DNA of 17,945 bases from the NCBI GenBank assembly GCA_937902905.1, contig CALELW010000213.1, positions 1 to 17,945 of the forward strand, read 5' to 3'. The notes below the pieces were generated by a model that searched no databases, was not told where the DNA came from, and saw only the letters and a list, made by a program, of their open reading frames with translations. A program made the translations under genes and the position numbers. Shown here piece after piece: positions 5,953-13,341 of the stretch. The DNA is from an uncultured Clostridium sp. (GTDB taxonomy: Bacteria > Bacillota > Clostridia > Lachnospirales > Lachnospiraceae). How positions within the stretch are numbered: the first letter of the stretch is position 1; each line of letters starts with the position of its first letter.

Positions 5953-7806
5953 ATGTGCAGCATATCCGGCTTTTATGACCCCACGGCCGATTTTACCGGG
6001 CAGCGGGATTCTTTTTTGCATATTTTAGACGAAATGAAACACTGTCTTGCCCACCGCGGTCCTGACGATAATGACAGTCTGCTGACACCACACTGTGGAC
6101 TGGCACACACACGACTTTCCATCATCGATTTGGCGGGTGGTCACCAGCCTATGACAAGAGAACTGGCTGGCTATCCTTATCATATTGTATATAATGGTGA
6201 AATTTACAATATGAAAGAGTTAAAAAATGACTTGGCAAACCATCAGGTTTTTCCAAAAACAAATTCTGACACAGAAATCTTATTATTATCATTTTTAACC
6301 TTTGGCGCTGATTTTGTAAAAAAAGTCGATGGTATTTTTGCCTTTGCAATTTATGATGAACGGCACAATACACTGACTTTATTCCGTGATGCATTCGGTG
6401 TAAAACCACTTTTTTATACCATGGTAAATGGAACAATTATTTTTTCCTCGGAGCCAAAAGGCTGCTTTTGTTTTCCTGGTGTAAAAGCGGAACTTGATAC
6501 AGATGGACTCAACGAAATTTTATCGTTAGGCCCGGCACGCACGCCGGGAAGCGGCGTATTTTTGGGGTTTCACGAACTGCTGCCGGGATGTTATCTCACG
6601 TGCTCTGTTTTTGGACAAAAAATGACGCAGTATTTTCATCTGGAAAGCAGACCGCATTTTGATTCTTATGAGGAAACCGTTGAAAAAACATCGTTTCTGA
6701 TTCAGGATGCCATCAAAAGACAAATGGTATCCGATGTTCCAATCTGCACCTTTTTATCCGGTGGTGTCGATTCGAGCGTAGTCTCTGCGGTCTGTGCTGC
6801 CGAGTTAAAGAAACAGGGAAAAAAACTCACCACATTTTCCTTTGATTTCATAGATAATGACAAGTATTTTAAGGCGAATTCTTTTCAGCCGTCGCAGGAC
6901 CGCCCATATGTTGACAAAATGGTTTCTTTTCTGGATTCCGACCATCACTATCTCGAATGTGACAACAAAATGCAGGCAGATTTGTTATACCGCTCGGTGG
7001 ATGCACATGACCTCCCCTGTATGGCAGATATTGATTCCTCTTTGCAGTATTTTTGCGAAGAAGTCAGCCATTCCCATAAGGTGGTACTGACCGGCGAATG
7101 TGCAGACGAGGTATTCGGCGGATACCCATGGTTTCACAGAGAGGAAATGCTTAACTCCGGTACGTTTCCATGGACTCCTTCACTCACCCCGCGCAAGGTT
7201 CTTTTGAAGGATGACTTAGTAGAAAGCCTTCACATGGATGAATATGTAAAAATGATTTATGACCGGTCAGTCAGTGAAATCAATGTTCTCCCATCCGAAA
7301 ATGAAATTGAGACAAACAGACGGCGGATTGGTTATTTAAATATCCGTTTCTTTATGCAGACACTGCTAAACCGCATGGATCGCACAAGCATGTTCTCGGG
7401 ATTAGAAGCACGTGTTCCATTTGCTGACCGCACACTTGTCGATTATGTTTTTAATATTCCATGGGAAATGAAAGCAAAGGACGGGCTGGTAAAAAATATA
7501 CTGCGTCAGGCGTCAAAAGGACTTTTGCCGGACGAAATCTTGTTCCGCCGCAAAAGCCCTTATCCAAAGACATACAATCCTTATTATGAAAATTTGTTGG
7601 CAAAACGCCTCAAGAAAGTACTTTCCGACTCTGCAAGTCCGCTGCATTCTCTCCTTGATTTAAAGCAGGTCAGCCAGTTTTTAGATAATCCAAAAGATTA
7701 TGGGGCACCTTGGTACGGCCAGCTCATGGCAGGGCCGCAAATGATTGCCTACCTTTTGCAGATTGAATATTTCTTACGAAAATATAACGTATCCATCCGG
7801 ATTTAA
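5953..7806 (+). CDS. asnB: Asparagine synthase (glutamine-hydrolysing) AsnB
   Basis: Converts aspartate, glutamine and ATP to asparagine, glutamate, AMP and PPi; cytoplasmic. I chose the ATG at 5953 because it gives MCSISGFY, placing the nucleophile Cys2 right after Met as class II glutaminase domains require, and because AAAGGAGG lies 6 nt upstream. The 617-aa protein has HRGPDD (about 36), YNGEIYN and DGIFAFAIYD in the N-terminal domain. It also has the PP-loop SGGVDSS (269-275), GECADEVFGGYPW, and the synthetase blocks NRMDRTSMFSGLEARVPF. All catalytic motifs look intact. Its size resembles B. subtilis AsnO (about 614 aa), a sporulation-linked paralogue. It may be cotranscribed with gltS. 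Its stop overlaps the dpaB stop by 4 bp, with no terminator visible. Confidence 0.95.
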   Translation: MCSISGFYDPTADFTGQRDSFLHILDEMKHCLAHRGPDDNDSLLTPHCGLAHTRLSIIDLAGGHQPMTRELAGYPYHIVYNGEIYNMKELKNDLANHQVFPKTNSDTEILLLSFLTFGADFVKKVDGIFAFAIYDERHNTLTLFRDAFGVKPLFYTMVNGTIIFSSEPKGCFCFPGVKAELDTDGLNEILSLGPARTPGSGVFLGFHELLPGCYLTCSVFGQKMTQYFHLESRPHFDSYEETVEKTSFLIQDAIKRQMVSDVPICTFLSGGVDSSVVSAVCAAELKKQGKKLTTFSFDFIDNDKYFKANSFQPSQDRPYVDKMVSFLDSDHHYLECDNKMQADLLYRSVDAHDLPCMADIDSSLQYFCEEVSHSHKVVLTGECADEVFGGYPWFHREEMLNSGTFPWTPSLTPRKVLLKDDLVESLHMDEYVKMIYDRSVSEINVLPSENEIETNRRRIGYLNIRFFMQTLLNRMDRTSMFSGLEARVPFADRTLVDYVFNIPWEMKAKDGLVKNILRQASKGLLPDEILFRRKSPYPKTYNPYYENLLAKRLKKVLSDSASPLHSLLDLKQVSQFLDNPKDYGAPWYGQLMAGPQMIAYLLQIEYFLRKYNVSIRI

Positions 7807-8393
7807 AAGGGAGAGCGAATTACCGGCTGCAGCTGTGTGCCGCAAAGAGCCGCCTCAATCGTATCCGGTATCAGTTCCGTATGGGCAATCATCGACTTCG
7901 GTTTCTTTTCGCAGTCATCCTGCCCAAACGGAACAAAATAGAAATTTTTTGTATTCATTAAAAATCCGATGTTCTTTAAACTGGCTCCAAGTGCATCATT
8001 GGTAGCCGGTGAAAGAACAACCGGTTTGTCATTTCGCATATGCGCTTTTGCCGCCATTAAAACCGGTGTATCGGTAATCCCCGCTGCAAGTTTTGCCATC
8101 GTATTTCCGGTACATGGCGCAATCACCAGAATATCCAAAAGTCCTTTCGGACCAATCGGCTCTGCCTCCTGAATTGTAAAAATCCCACGTTCTCCCGTAA
8201 TTTCCTGTATTTCAATAATAAAATCTCTCGCATCGCCAAACCGGCAGTTCACGGTCTGTGCGGTCTGGGAAAAAATCGGAATGACCCGATTATCCTCCTT
8301 GACAAGCCGCCTGACCACTTCTTTTATTTTCTCATAAGTGCAAAAAGAGCCGGTAAATGCAAAGCCAACCGTACGCTGTTTCTTTTTGCTCAT
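7803..8393 (-). CDS. dpaB: Dipicolinate synthase subunit B
   Basis: Flavoprotein-like subunit that, with DpaA, makes dipicolinic acid from the DapA product in the mother cell; this is needed for spore heat resistance. The 196-aa length matches the family (about 200 aa). Typical blocks are VGFAFTGSFCT (9-19), the VIAPCTGNTMAKLA phosphopantothenoylcysteine-decarboxylase-like flavin site (about 90-103), and PVVLSPATNDALG. The ATG lies 4 bp after the dpaA stop. Its 3' end meets asnB tail to tail, sharing 4 bp. Confidence 0.95.
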   Translation of the reverse strand: MSKKKQRTVGFAFTGSFCTYEKIKEVVRRLVKEDNRVIPIFSQTAQTVNCRFGDARDFIIEIQEITGERGIFTIQEAEPIGPKGLLDILVIAPCTGNTMAKLAAGITDTPVLMAAKAHMRNDKPVVLSPATNDALGASLKNIGFLMNTKNFYFVPFGQDDCEKKPKSMIAHTELIPDTIEAALCGTQLQPVIRSPF

Positions 8394-8397
8394 TCCG

Positions 8398-9177
8398 CTA
8401 ATCTCCCAAAATTGTTTTCTTAATTACTTCCATAAGTATGCCGGCTGATGACTTCGGTGCATAAATGCCGGGAAGTCCTAAACATAATTTTGCAAAAATC
8501 GACGATTCCTGACAATAGGAATAATCCGTTCCACCCGGTCTTGATGCAATATCAATAATACACACCTCCGGCTTTACTCCCTGCAGCCGCTCTTTGGTAA
8601 GAACCGGTGCCGGTACGGTATTAAAAATAAAGTCATATTTTGACATTAAATCTTTTGGTGCATCAAAAGAACAAGCCTGATAGCCATAACTTTTTGCCCG
8701 CTCTCTCTTTTTCTCCTTCCGCTCCATAATGGTAACGGATGCTTTCCATTGACTGAGTTTTGCTGCCAGTGCCGCTCCACACGTTCCATATCCAGTGACC
8801 AGACACTCGCTCCCCTGAATACTCACACAGCCGTGGATAAGAGCCTCTGAAACGGCCCCCTCTGCGGTAGCTAATGCATTTCTCTCTGCCACACCATCTT
8901 CTTCGTAATAATCAACTATGCGAATTCCTCTTTCTTTTGCATAGTCTATCGCCGTCTCCGGAAATTTGCAGCCGTAAACCACCTGTCCTTTTTGAAATTT
9001 ATCTTTATTTTCTTCAAAAAATAAGGCAGTCTGTGGAACCGGAAGAAGGATTGCATCGTGATAGCCCGGCTGATAACTCATTGCCTCCATCACCTCATGT
9101 CCCTCTTTTTTTAACATTTGCGCCAGATAATACTGCCTTTTTTCTTCACCCAGAACTAAAAAATGATAAAAAGCCAT
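8398..9177 (-). CDS. dpaA: Dipicolinate synthase subunit A
   Basis: NAD(P)-dependent subunit of dipicolinate synthase, acting in the sporulating mother cell. The 259-aa protein has an N-terminal Rossmann-like part (FLVLGEEKRQYYLAQ), then LVTGYGTCGAALA (about residues 126-138) as the dinucleotide loop. It continues with NTVPAPVLT, IDIASRPGGTDY and LGLPGIYAPKSSAGIL, all characteristic of SpoVFA. It is about 40 aa shorter than the B. subtilis protein (about 297 aa). The ATG has GGAGAG at a good distance, and a SigK-like promoter lies directly upstream. First gene of the dpaAB operon. Confidence 0.93.
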   Translation of the reverse strand: MAFYHFLVLGEEKRQYYLAQMLKKEGHEVMEAMSYQPGYHDAILLPVPQTALFFEENKDKFQKGQVVYGCKFPETAIDYAKERGIRIVDYYEEDGVAERNALATAEGAVSEALIHGCVSIQGSECLVTGYGTCGAALAAKLSQWKASVTIMERKEKKRERAKSYGYQACSFDAPKDLMSKYDFIFNTVPAPVLTKERLQGVKPEVCIIDIASRPGGTDYSYCQESSIFAKLCLGLPGIYAPKSSAGILMEVIKKTILGD

Positions 9178-9206
9178 AATACACTCTCCGATACAGTTGT
9201 TATTGT

Positions 9207-9235
9207 TAGTATATGATATTTAGGGAATCAAGGTC
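9207..9235 (-). promoter_or_regulatory. Predicted SigK promoter of dpaAB
   Basis: On the minus strand GACC (9232-9235), then 16 bp, then CATATACTA (9207-9215). The late mother-cell SigK consensus is mACm, about 16 bp, CATAnnnTA, so both boxes fit fully. Transcription would start about 22 bp before the dpaA ATG. In B. subtilis the spoVF operon belongs to the SigK regulon. A SigE reading is less good because no ATA-type -35 is at the right distance. The box abuts the lysR stop codon. Confidence 0.75.
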
Positions 9236-9239
9236 CAAA

Positions 9240-10154
9240 CTAGTTCTTACCCGCATAGGCAGACTGGTACTTCATAAGTTCCTCAATATAAATTTCACCA
9301 AGTGCACTCACTACCGACCCGGCACGATGAATATAGCCAATCTGCATTTTTTCGGATTCCTTTAGTGGAATGGCTAACGAATCATCCCCATTTAATTCCT
9401 CGCAGATAATACCGGAGCACAACGTGTAGGCATCCAGTCCATTCATCAGATTTAACATCGTTGCGCGGTCATTTGCCTTGATAATACGATCATAATCATA
9501 GGTACTTTTCATCTCTTCTGCCAGATAAAAAGAATTGTTTTTTCCCTGGTCAAAAGCCAGACACGGATACGGCTCTAAATCCTTCATTGAAAGTATTTCC
9601 CGACCGGCTAACGGATGCCCGGAGCGCAGATACACATAGGTATCACAGGAAAATAATTCGGTAAATTTCAACTGATTTTCCCTGAGGATTTTTTCTAACA
9701 CCTTGCGATTCATGTCATTCATATATAAAATGCCAAGCTCGCTTTTGAAATTCCGCACATTTTCAATGATTTCATATGTGCGTGTCTCATATACAGCAAA
9801 TTCATAATTTTCCATTCCCGCACGTTTGACCGTCTCTACAAATGCCTTTACCGCAAAGGAATAATGCTGCATAGAAACGCTGAATTTCTCTCGAGATTCT
9901 TTTTCAATATATCGATTTCGAAGCAGACGGTACTGCTCCGTCACCTGTCTTGCATATCCAAGAAATTCCTCACCATCCGGCGTCACAACAATTCCTCTGC
10001 TTGTCCGCAGAAAAAGCTCAAAGCCAAGTTCTTTTTCCAGTTCTTTCACAGCCCCCGACAAACTCGGCTGAGAAATAAACAAAGCCTTTGCCGCCTCATT
10101 CATTGAACCGTGGTCTGCCACAGCAATTACATATCTTAACTGTTGTAACGTCAT
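9240..10154 (-). CDS. LysR-family transcriptional regulator
   Basis: DNA-binding regulator with an N-terminal winged helix-turn-helix (LQQLRYVIAVADHGSMNEAA, 3-22, then SQPSLSGAVKELEKELG, 28-44) and a C-terminal two-lobed effector domain (about 90-295). Its 304-aa length is typical. GGAGGG precedes the ATG at 10152-10154. It lies 17 bp after the E1-like gene and is probably cotranscribed with it. The last codon abuts the dpaAB promoter, with no terminator between, so reading through into dpaAB is possible. The effector is unknown; its partner gene suggests sulfur or thiocarboxylate metabolism, which is inference. Confidence 0.92.
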   Translation of the reverse strand: MTLQQLRYVIAVADHGSMNEAAKALFISQPSLSGAVKELEKELGFELFLRTSRGIVVTPDGEEFLGYARQVTEQYRLLRNRYIEKESREKFSVSMQHYSFAVKAFVETVKRAGMENYEFAVYETRTYEIIENVRNFKSELGILYMNDMNRKVLEKILRENQLKFTELFSCDTYVYLRSGHPLAGREILSMKDLEPYPCLAFDQGKNNSFYLAEEMKSTYDYDRIIKANDRATMLNLMNGLDAYTLCSGIICEELNGDDSLAIPLKESEKMQIGYIHRAGSVVSALGEIYIEELMKYQSAYAGKN

Positions 10155-10171
10155 GATTTACCCTCCATTCT

Positions 10172-10981
10172 CTAAATACTGCACCCTGGCATCGGATATT
10201 CCTCCGGTCTCAGTTCATGAATATCGGCATGTTCTCCACATACGCGGCATCCCTTTGACGGACTTCCAAAATCCACCGTCCGAAATCTCATCGTCAGCCC
10301 ATCAAAAGTAAGCATTTTTCCGGTAAGAAGTTCGCCTGCCCCGGTAATATATTTTTGCGCTTCCAATGCCTGAATACTTCCAATAATTCCGGGAATTGAG
10401 CCAATAACTCCCGCCGAAGAACAATTGTCCACTGTTCCATCCTTTGGAATTTCCTCGAAAATACACCGATAGCACGGTCCCTCACCCGGCACATACGTAA
10501 GAACCTGTCCGTAAAACTGCCGGATTCCTGCATGGCAAAATGGTTTCTTTGCCAAAACACATGCATCATTAATCAAAAATTTTGCTGAAAAATTATCTAC
10601 CGCATCAATGATAAAATCATACGGCTCAATCAGTGCCATAATGTTTTCCGAGGTGACACGCTCTGCATGCAGATGAAGTTTGATATCCGGATTTAATTTG
10701 CGAATACGCTCTCCTGCCGACTCTGCTTTTTCCACACCAAGTGAATCCATATCATGAATAATCTGTCTCTGCAGATTTGTCAAATCCACGCAGTCACCAT
10801 CCACAATGCCAATCGTTCCCACACCACTTGCCGCTAAATATAAAATAGCCGGCGAGCCAAGTCCACCAGCTCCAATCACTAACACTTTGCTCTCTAACAG
10901 CTTCTGCTGTCCCTTTACTCCTACGCCCTTTAAAATTAAATGCCGCGAATACCGCTGCATCTGTTCCTCTGTAAATGCCAT
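10172..10981 (-). CDS. HesA/MoeB/ThiF-family E1-like adenylyltransferase
   Basis: Enzymes of this family adenylate the C-terminal Gly-Gly of a ubiquitin-like sulfur carrier (MoaD, ThiS or a cysteine-pathway carrier). The 269-aa protein has RYSRHLILKGVG (10-21), the nucleotide loop GAGGLGS (37-43), DLTNLQRQ (66-73), the aspartate-rich DAVDNF (126-131), the zinc ligands C170xxC173 and C245xxC248, and a candidate catalytic cysteine C187 before SSAGVIGS. All family residues look present, so it is probably active. GGAGAG precedes the ATG. It is followed by lysR. No carrier-protein gene lies next to it in the window, so MoeB, ThiF and HesA cannot be told apart. Confidence 0.92.
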   Translation of the reverse strand: MAFTEEQMQRYSRHLILKGVGVKGQQKLLESKVLVIGAGGLGSPAILYLAASGVGTIGIVDGDCVDLTNLQRQIIHDMDSLGVEKAESAGERIRKLNPDIKLHLHAERVTSENIMALIEPYDFIIDAVDNFSAKFLINDACVLAKKPFCHAGIRQFYGQVLTYVPGEGPCYRCIFEEIPKDGTVDNCSSAGVIGSIPGIIGSIQALEAQKYITGAGELLTGKMLTFDGLTMRFRTVDFGSPSKGCRVCGEHADIHELRPEEYPMPGCSI

Positions 10982-11014
10982 ATGTTCTCTCCATTGTTGA
11001 TTGTTTTTACTGGG

Positions 11015-11043
11015 ATTATATCATTTTATCCGGGGGGATGCAA
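11015..11043 (-). promoter_or_regulatory. SigA promoter (extended -10) for the E1-like/lysR unit
   Basis: On the minus strand a perfect TATAAT (11015-11020) carries an upstream TG (TGATATAAT), the extended -10 form. A weak -35 TTGCAT (11038-11043) lies 17 bp upstream. The start of transcription would fall about 25-30 bp before the E1-like ATG. The long inverted repeat begins less than 20 bp further upstream. Confidence 0.65.
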
Positions 11044-11060
11044 GGTGATGGGGATGTGTG

Positions 11061-11226
11061 GCTTTCCTGTTTCCGTAAAGCATCAAAAAAGTTAGTAATA
11101 AGTGGGCACTCCCATTAAACAAACGCGTAAGGGTATCGGCATGTAAACGACACATGCCTGATACCCACGTGTTTGTACCCACTTATCACTAACTTTTCTT
11201 GATGTTTTACTGGAATCCCGGAAAAC
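11061..11226. repeat. Long imperfect inverted repeat (about 166 bp hairpin)
   Basis: The two arms (11061-11144 and 11152-11226) fold around a 7-nt loop. From the tip outward, helices pair 11138-11144 with 11152-11158, 11131-11137 with 11160-11166, 11119-11128 with 11167-11176 (one G-U), 11098-11106 with 11178-11186, and 11091-11096 with 11188-11193. Further helices join 11075-11090 to 11194-11210 and short outer segments, for about 65 pairs in all. A 12-nt bulge (11107-11118) lies on one side only. No T-run follows either end, so it is a poor terminator. No reading frame fills it. It lies in the 313-bp gap between the cytidylate-kinase-like gene and the E1-like gene. It could be a MITE-like element or a structured RNA. 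Confidence 0.85.
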
Positions 11227-11294
11227 AAACCTCAAACAACTGTCACAAACAAAACACTCCATTATTTGCGCTTAACTGCTACGGAATTTCTTTT

Positions 11295-11933
11295 TTATAT
11301 CAGTTTGTCACCAAAGCGCATTTTCAGGTAATCAATTATAAGGTCGACTGCCCTTTCGCGCCCTACCCGACCAGTGTTAATTGTAAGATCATAACTTGTC
11401 GGATTTGTCCAGTAATCTCCACCGGTATAGTATTTATAATATTCTGCACGATACTTATCTGTTTTTGTTATAAGACGATCTGCCTCTTTTTCCGAAACCT
11501 GCATTTTCTCCATAATGGACTGTCGGCATTTTTCTCTCGGAGCCTCAATATAAATACTGATAACATTAGGCCACTGTTCAAGTATCTTATTGGCACATTT
11601 CCCTACGATAACGCACGACTCAAAGTTCGCCAGGTCTCTTATAATATAAGCCTGCAGCTGATAAATCGATTCGTCCGACACAAAATCTTTACTGGCTGGA
11701 TCCGGCACAGCAGAATAATCGAGCATTCCTTTCATTTTTTTGTGCAGATAAGATCCTCTCAATTTTTCATCAATATCAAAAAACAATTTCTCATTTAAAC
11801 CGCTGAATTCAGACGCCATTTTTAATATCCGCTTTTCATAACAGGGTATCCCGAGTCGTTTGGCAACTTCATTCCCGATTTCTTTACCACCACTGCCAAA
11901 ACCTCTGGCAATTGTAATTACATAATTTTTCAT
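11295..11933 (-). CDS. Cytidylate-kinase-like family protein
   Basis: P-loop protein of the group annotated as cytidylate kinase-like, distinct from true Cmk and of unsettled function. The 212-aa protein starts MKNYVITIARGFGSGGKEIG, which contains the family's GSGGKEIG variant phosphate-binding loop (13-20). It also has RLGIPCYEKRIL (26-37) and a lid-like Arg/Lys-rich stretch (EAPREKCRQSIMEKM and EADRLITKTDKYRAEYYKYY). I chose the ATG at 11931-11933 because GAAGGG lies 6 nt upstream; the longer frame to 12002 would overlap the preceding gene by 44 bp. Last gene of the transporter operon, 25 bp after the binding protein. Confidence 0.85.
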   Translation of the reverse strand: MKNYVITIARGFGSGGKEIGNEVAKRLGIPCYEKRILKMASEFSGLNEKLFFDIDEKLRGSYLHKKMKGMLDYSAVPDPASKDFVSDESIYQLQAYIIRDLANFESCVIVGKCANKILEQWPNVISIYIEAPREKCRQSIMEKMQVSEKEADRLITKTDKYRAEYYKYYTGGDYWTNPTSYDLTINTGRVGRERAVDLIIDYLKMRFGDKLI

Positions 11934-11958
11934 GTCTTCCCTTCTTTCCGGGTGGCAA

Positions 11959-13257
11959 TTACTTCCATCCCTCAAATGTAATTGCCTCAGAAGATGTTGC
12001 ATATTTTTCCGGCCATAATGTTACCCAGTCATCACCAGATGCATCTGCCTTGGATAGATCTTTTGGCTGAAACTGTCCACATCCCCAGTCGAAATCTGCA
12101 CCATTACCACCACTTTCATTCATCTTATAAGGATAACCTGCCAGATTAAATGTATTGTTTGACAATGCTTCCTGAAGAGCATCGGTTTCTGTAGAATTTG
12201 CTTTCTTTGCTGCTTCACAAGCAAGTTCTACTGCCATAAAGCCACAGATTACATCATTACTTGGAATTGAATTAAATTCCTTTTTACAATAATCCGCCAG
12301 ATAATCTTTGGATGACGATTCGTACTTTGCCTTATAAATTGAATAACCAAGGAATGGCAGTTTAGCAGTCGATGGCTCCAAACCACCAAGTTCTGTATTT
12401 GGCCATGAAATTGGATCCCAGCTCATTCCCTCAATTACCATAATTGGGGCATAACAATTCATCTCTTTACATTTCTGTACAAGGCTGACACTATCTTCAA
12501 AATACTGAGGCGCAAACAAGATATCAGGATTTAAGTTCTTCACTTTCTGCACAGTTGCTGTCCAATCGCTGTTGCCCGGATCAAAAAATTCTTCATAGAC
12601 AACTTTAAATCCGTTTTCCTTTAAAAATTTACCGACAGATTCGCTTACTTCATGACCATATGTCGTCTCAAGATTCAGAATTGCTACTGTCTTTTGACCG
12701 GATGTTTTATATTTACTATAATTATTCTTTAAATATTCAAAAACATCTTTCCACCATCCGCCGCCTTTCCAGGATTCATCCATCTGCGGATTGGCAATCA
12801 ATTTTCCATACTGCTCATTCGCTGTATAACTGTCTGCTGCAATACAAAACATCTCTTTATTATGTTTCGCTGCAATTGGAGCTGCTGCCAAAAATGGTGA
12901 GGTATAAGGCGAGGTTAAAAGATCCACTTTATCATCACTGATTAGTTTTTCATACAGCGTAGGAATCTTACTCTCATCGAATTCATCATCATAATACTTT
13001 AACTCGACTTTTTTTCCGTTAACACCACCATTTTTATTGATGTATTCTACCGCGGCTTTTGCTCCCTTCAGTGTGTTTTGTCCCGCATGGGCACAAGTTC
13101 CACTCAAAGTATATGTACCACCAATGATAAGTTTTCCTCCCTCATTACCTGTTTTTTCACCATCAGAAGATGAAGAACCACAGGCAGTGAGACTCATACC
13201 AAGGGCCACCACCAATGCAGCACTGACTAATTTCTTTCCTATTTCTCGTAGTTTCAT
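11959..13257 (-). CDS. ABC transporter substrate-binding lipoprotein (LivK/Peripla_BP_6 type)
   Basis: Cell-surface binding protein of the HAAT (hydrophobic amino acid/amide) ABC transporter family. The 432-aa protein has a lipoprotein signal ending LTAC (C26) and then a Ser-rich linker. Its two lobes show GGTYTLSG, a variant of the usual opening, then TLKGAKAAVEYINKNGG.NGKKVEL (about 63-87) and LLTSPYTSPFLAAAPIAAKHN. ETTYGHEVSESVGKFLKENGF follows in the hinge region. AGGAGG lies 8 nt before the ATG. It is unusual in being placed after both permeases and both ATPases. Family members bind branched-chain amino acids, urea, amides or aromatic acids; the neighbours here suggest a nitrogenous ring or amide. 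Substrate unproven. Confidence 0.92.
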   Translation of the reverse strand: MKLREIGKKLVSAALVVALGMSLTACGSSSSDGEKTGNEGGKLIIGGTYTLSGTCAHAGQNTLKGAKAAVEYINKNGGVNGKKVELKYYDDEFDESKIPTLYEKLISDDKVDLLTSPYTSPFLAAAPIAAKHNKEMFCIAADSYTANEQYGKLIANPQMDESWKGGGWWKDVFEYLKNNYSKYKTSGQKTVAILNLETTYGHEVSESVGKFLKENGFKVVYEEFFDPGNSDWTATVQKVKNLNPDILFAPQYFEDSVSLVQKCKEMNCYAPIMVIEGMSWDPISWPNTELGGLEPSTAKLPFLGYSIYKAKYESSSKDYLADYCKKEFNSIPSNDVICGFMAVELACEAAKKANSTETDALQEALSNNTFNLAGYPYKMNESGGNGADFDWGCGQFQPKDLSKADASGDDWVTLWPEKYATSSEAITFEGWK

Positions 13258-13294
13258 AATAAGTTCCTCCTTTGCTGTAAAACTATGTTTCTAT

Positions 13295-13335
13295 AAAAAT
13301 CCACACATCCTTTACTAAAGATATGAGGGATTTTT
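13295..13335. other. Small inverted repeat between livF-like and binding-protein genes
   Basis: AAAAATCC (13295-13302) and GGATTTTT (13328-13335) can form an 8-bp stem with a 25-nt loop. It lies in the 84-bp gap, the largest inside the operon. It is too weak to be a convincing terminator, but could be an mRNA processing or stability element that lets the binding protein be made in excess. Confidence 0.3.
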
Positions 13336-13341
13336 CTCTTT

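Noticed and set aside
5669..7806. A lasso-peptide or other RiPP cluster (67-aa precursor plus AsnB-like cyclase)
   Set aside because: AsnB has the intact N-terminal Cys and both synthetase domains of a true asparagine synthase; no leader peptidase, recognition element or exporter is nearby. The repeat motif alone is not enough.
11061..11226. The long hairpin as an intrinsic terminator or a T-box/riboswitch
   Set aside because: No T-run follows the stem in either direction, there is no T-box motif, and the shape (one long rod) does not match a riboswitch that I know.
11199..11798. A 199-aa plus-strand open frame
   Set aside because: It lies antisense to the cytidylate-kinase-like gene, starts inside the long hairpin, lacks a ribosome site and has a Cys/Phe/His-rich make-up typical of antisense frames.
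11934..12002. Longer start for the cytidylate-kinase-like protein
   Set aside because: It overlaps the binding-protein gene by 44 bp and the extension (HLRDGSNCHPERRED) is unlike the family; ATG 11933 has its own GAAGGG site.
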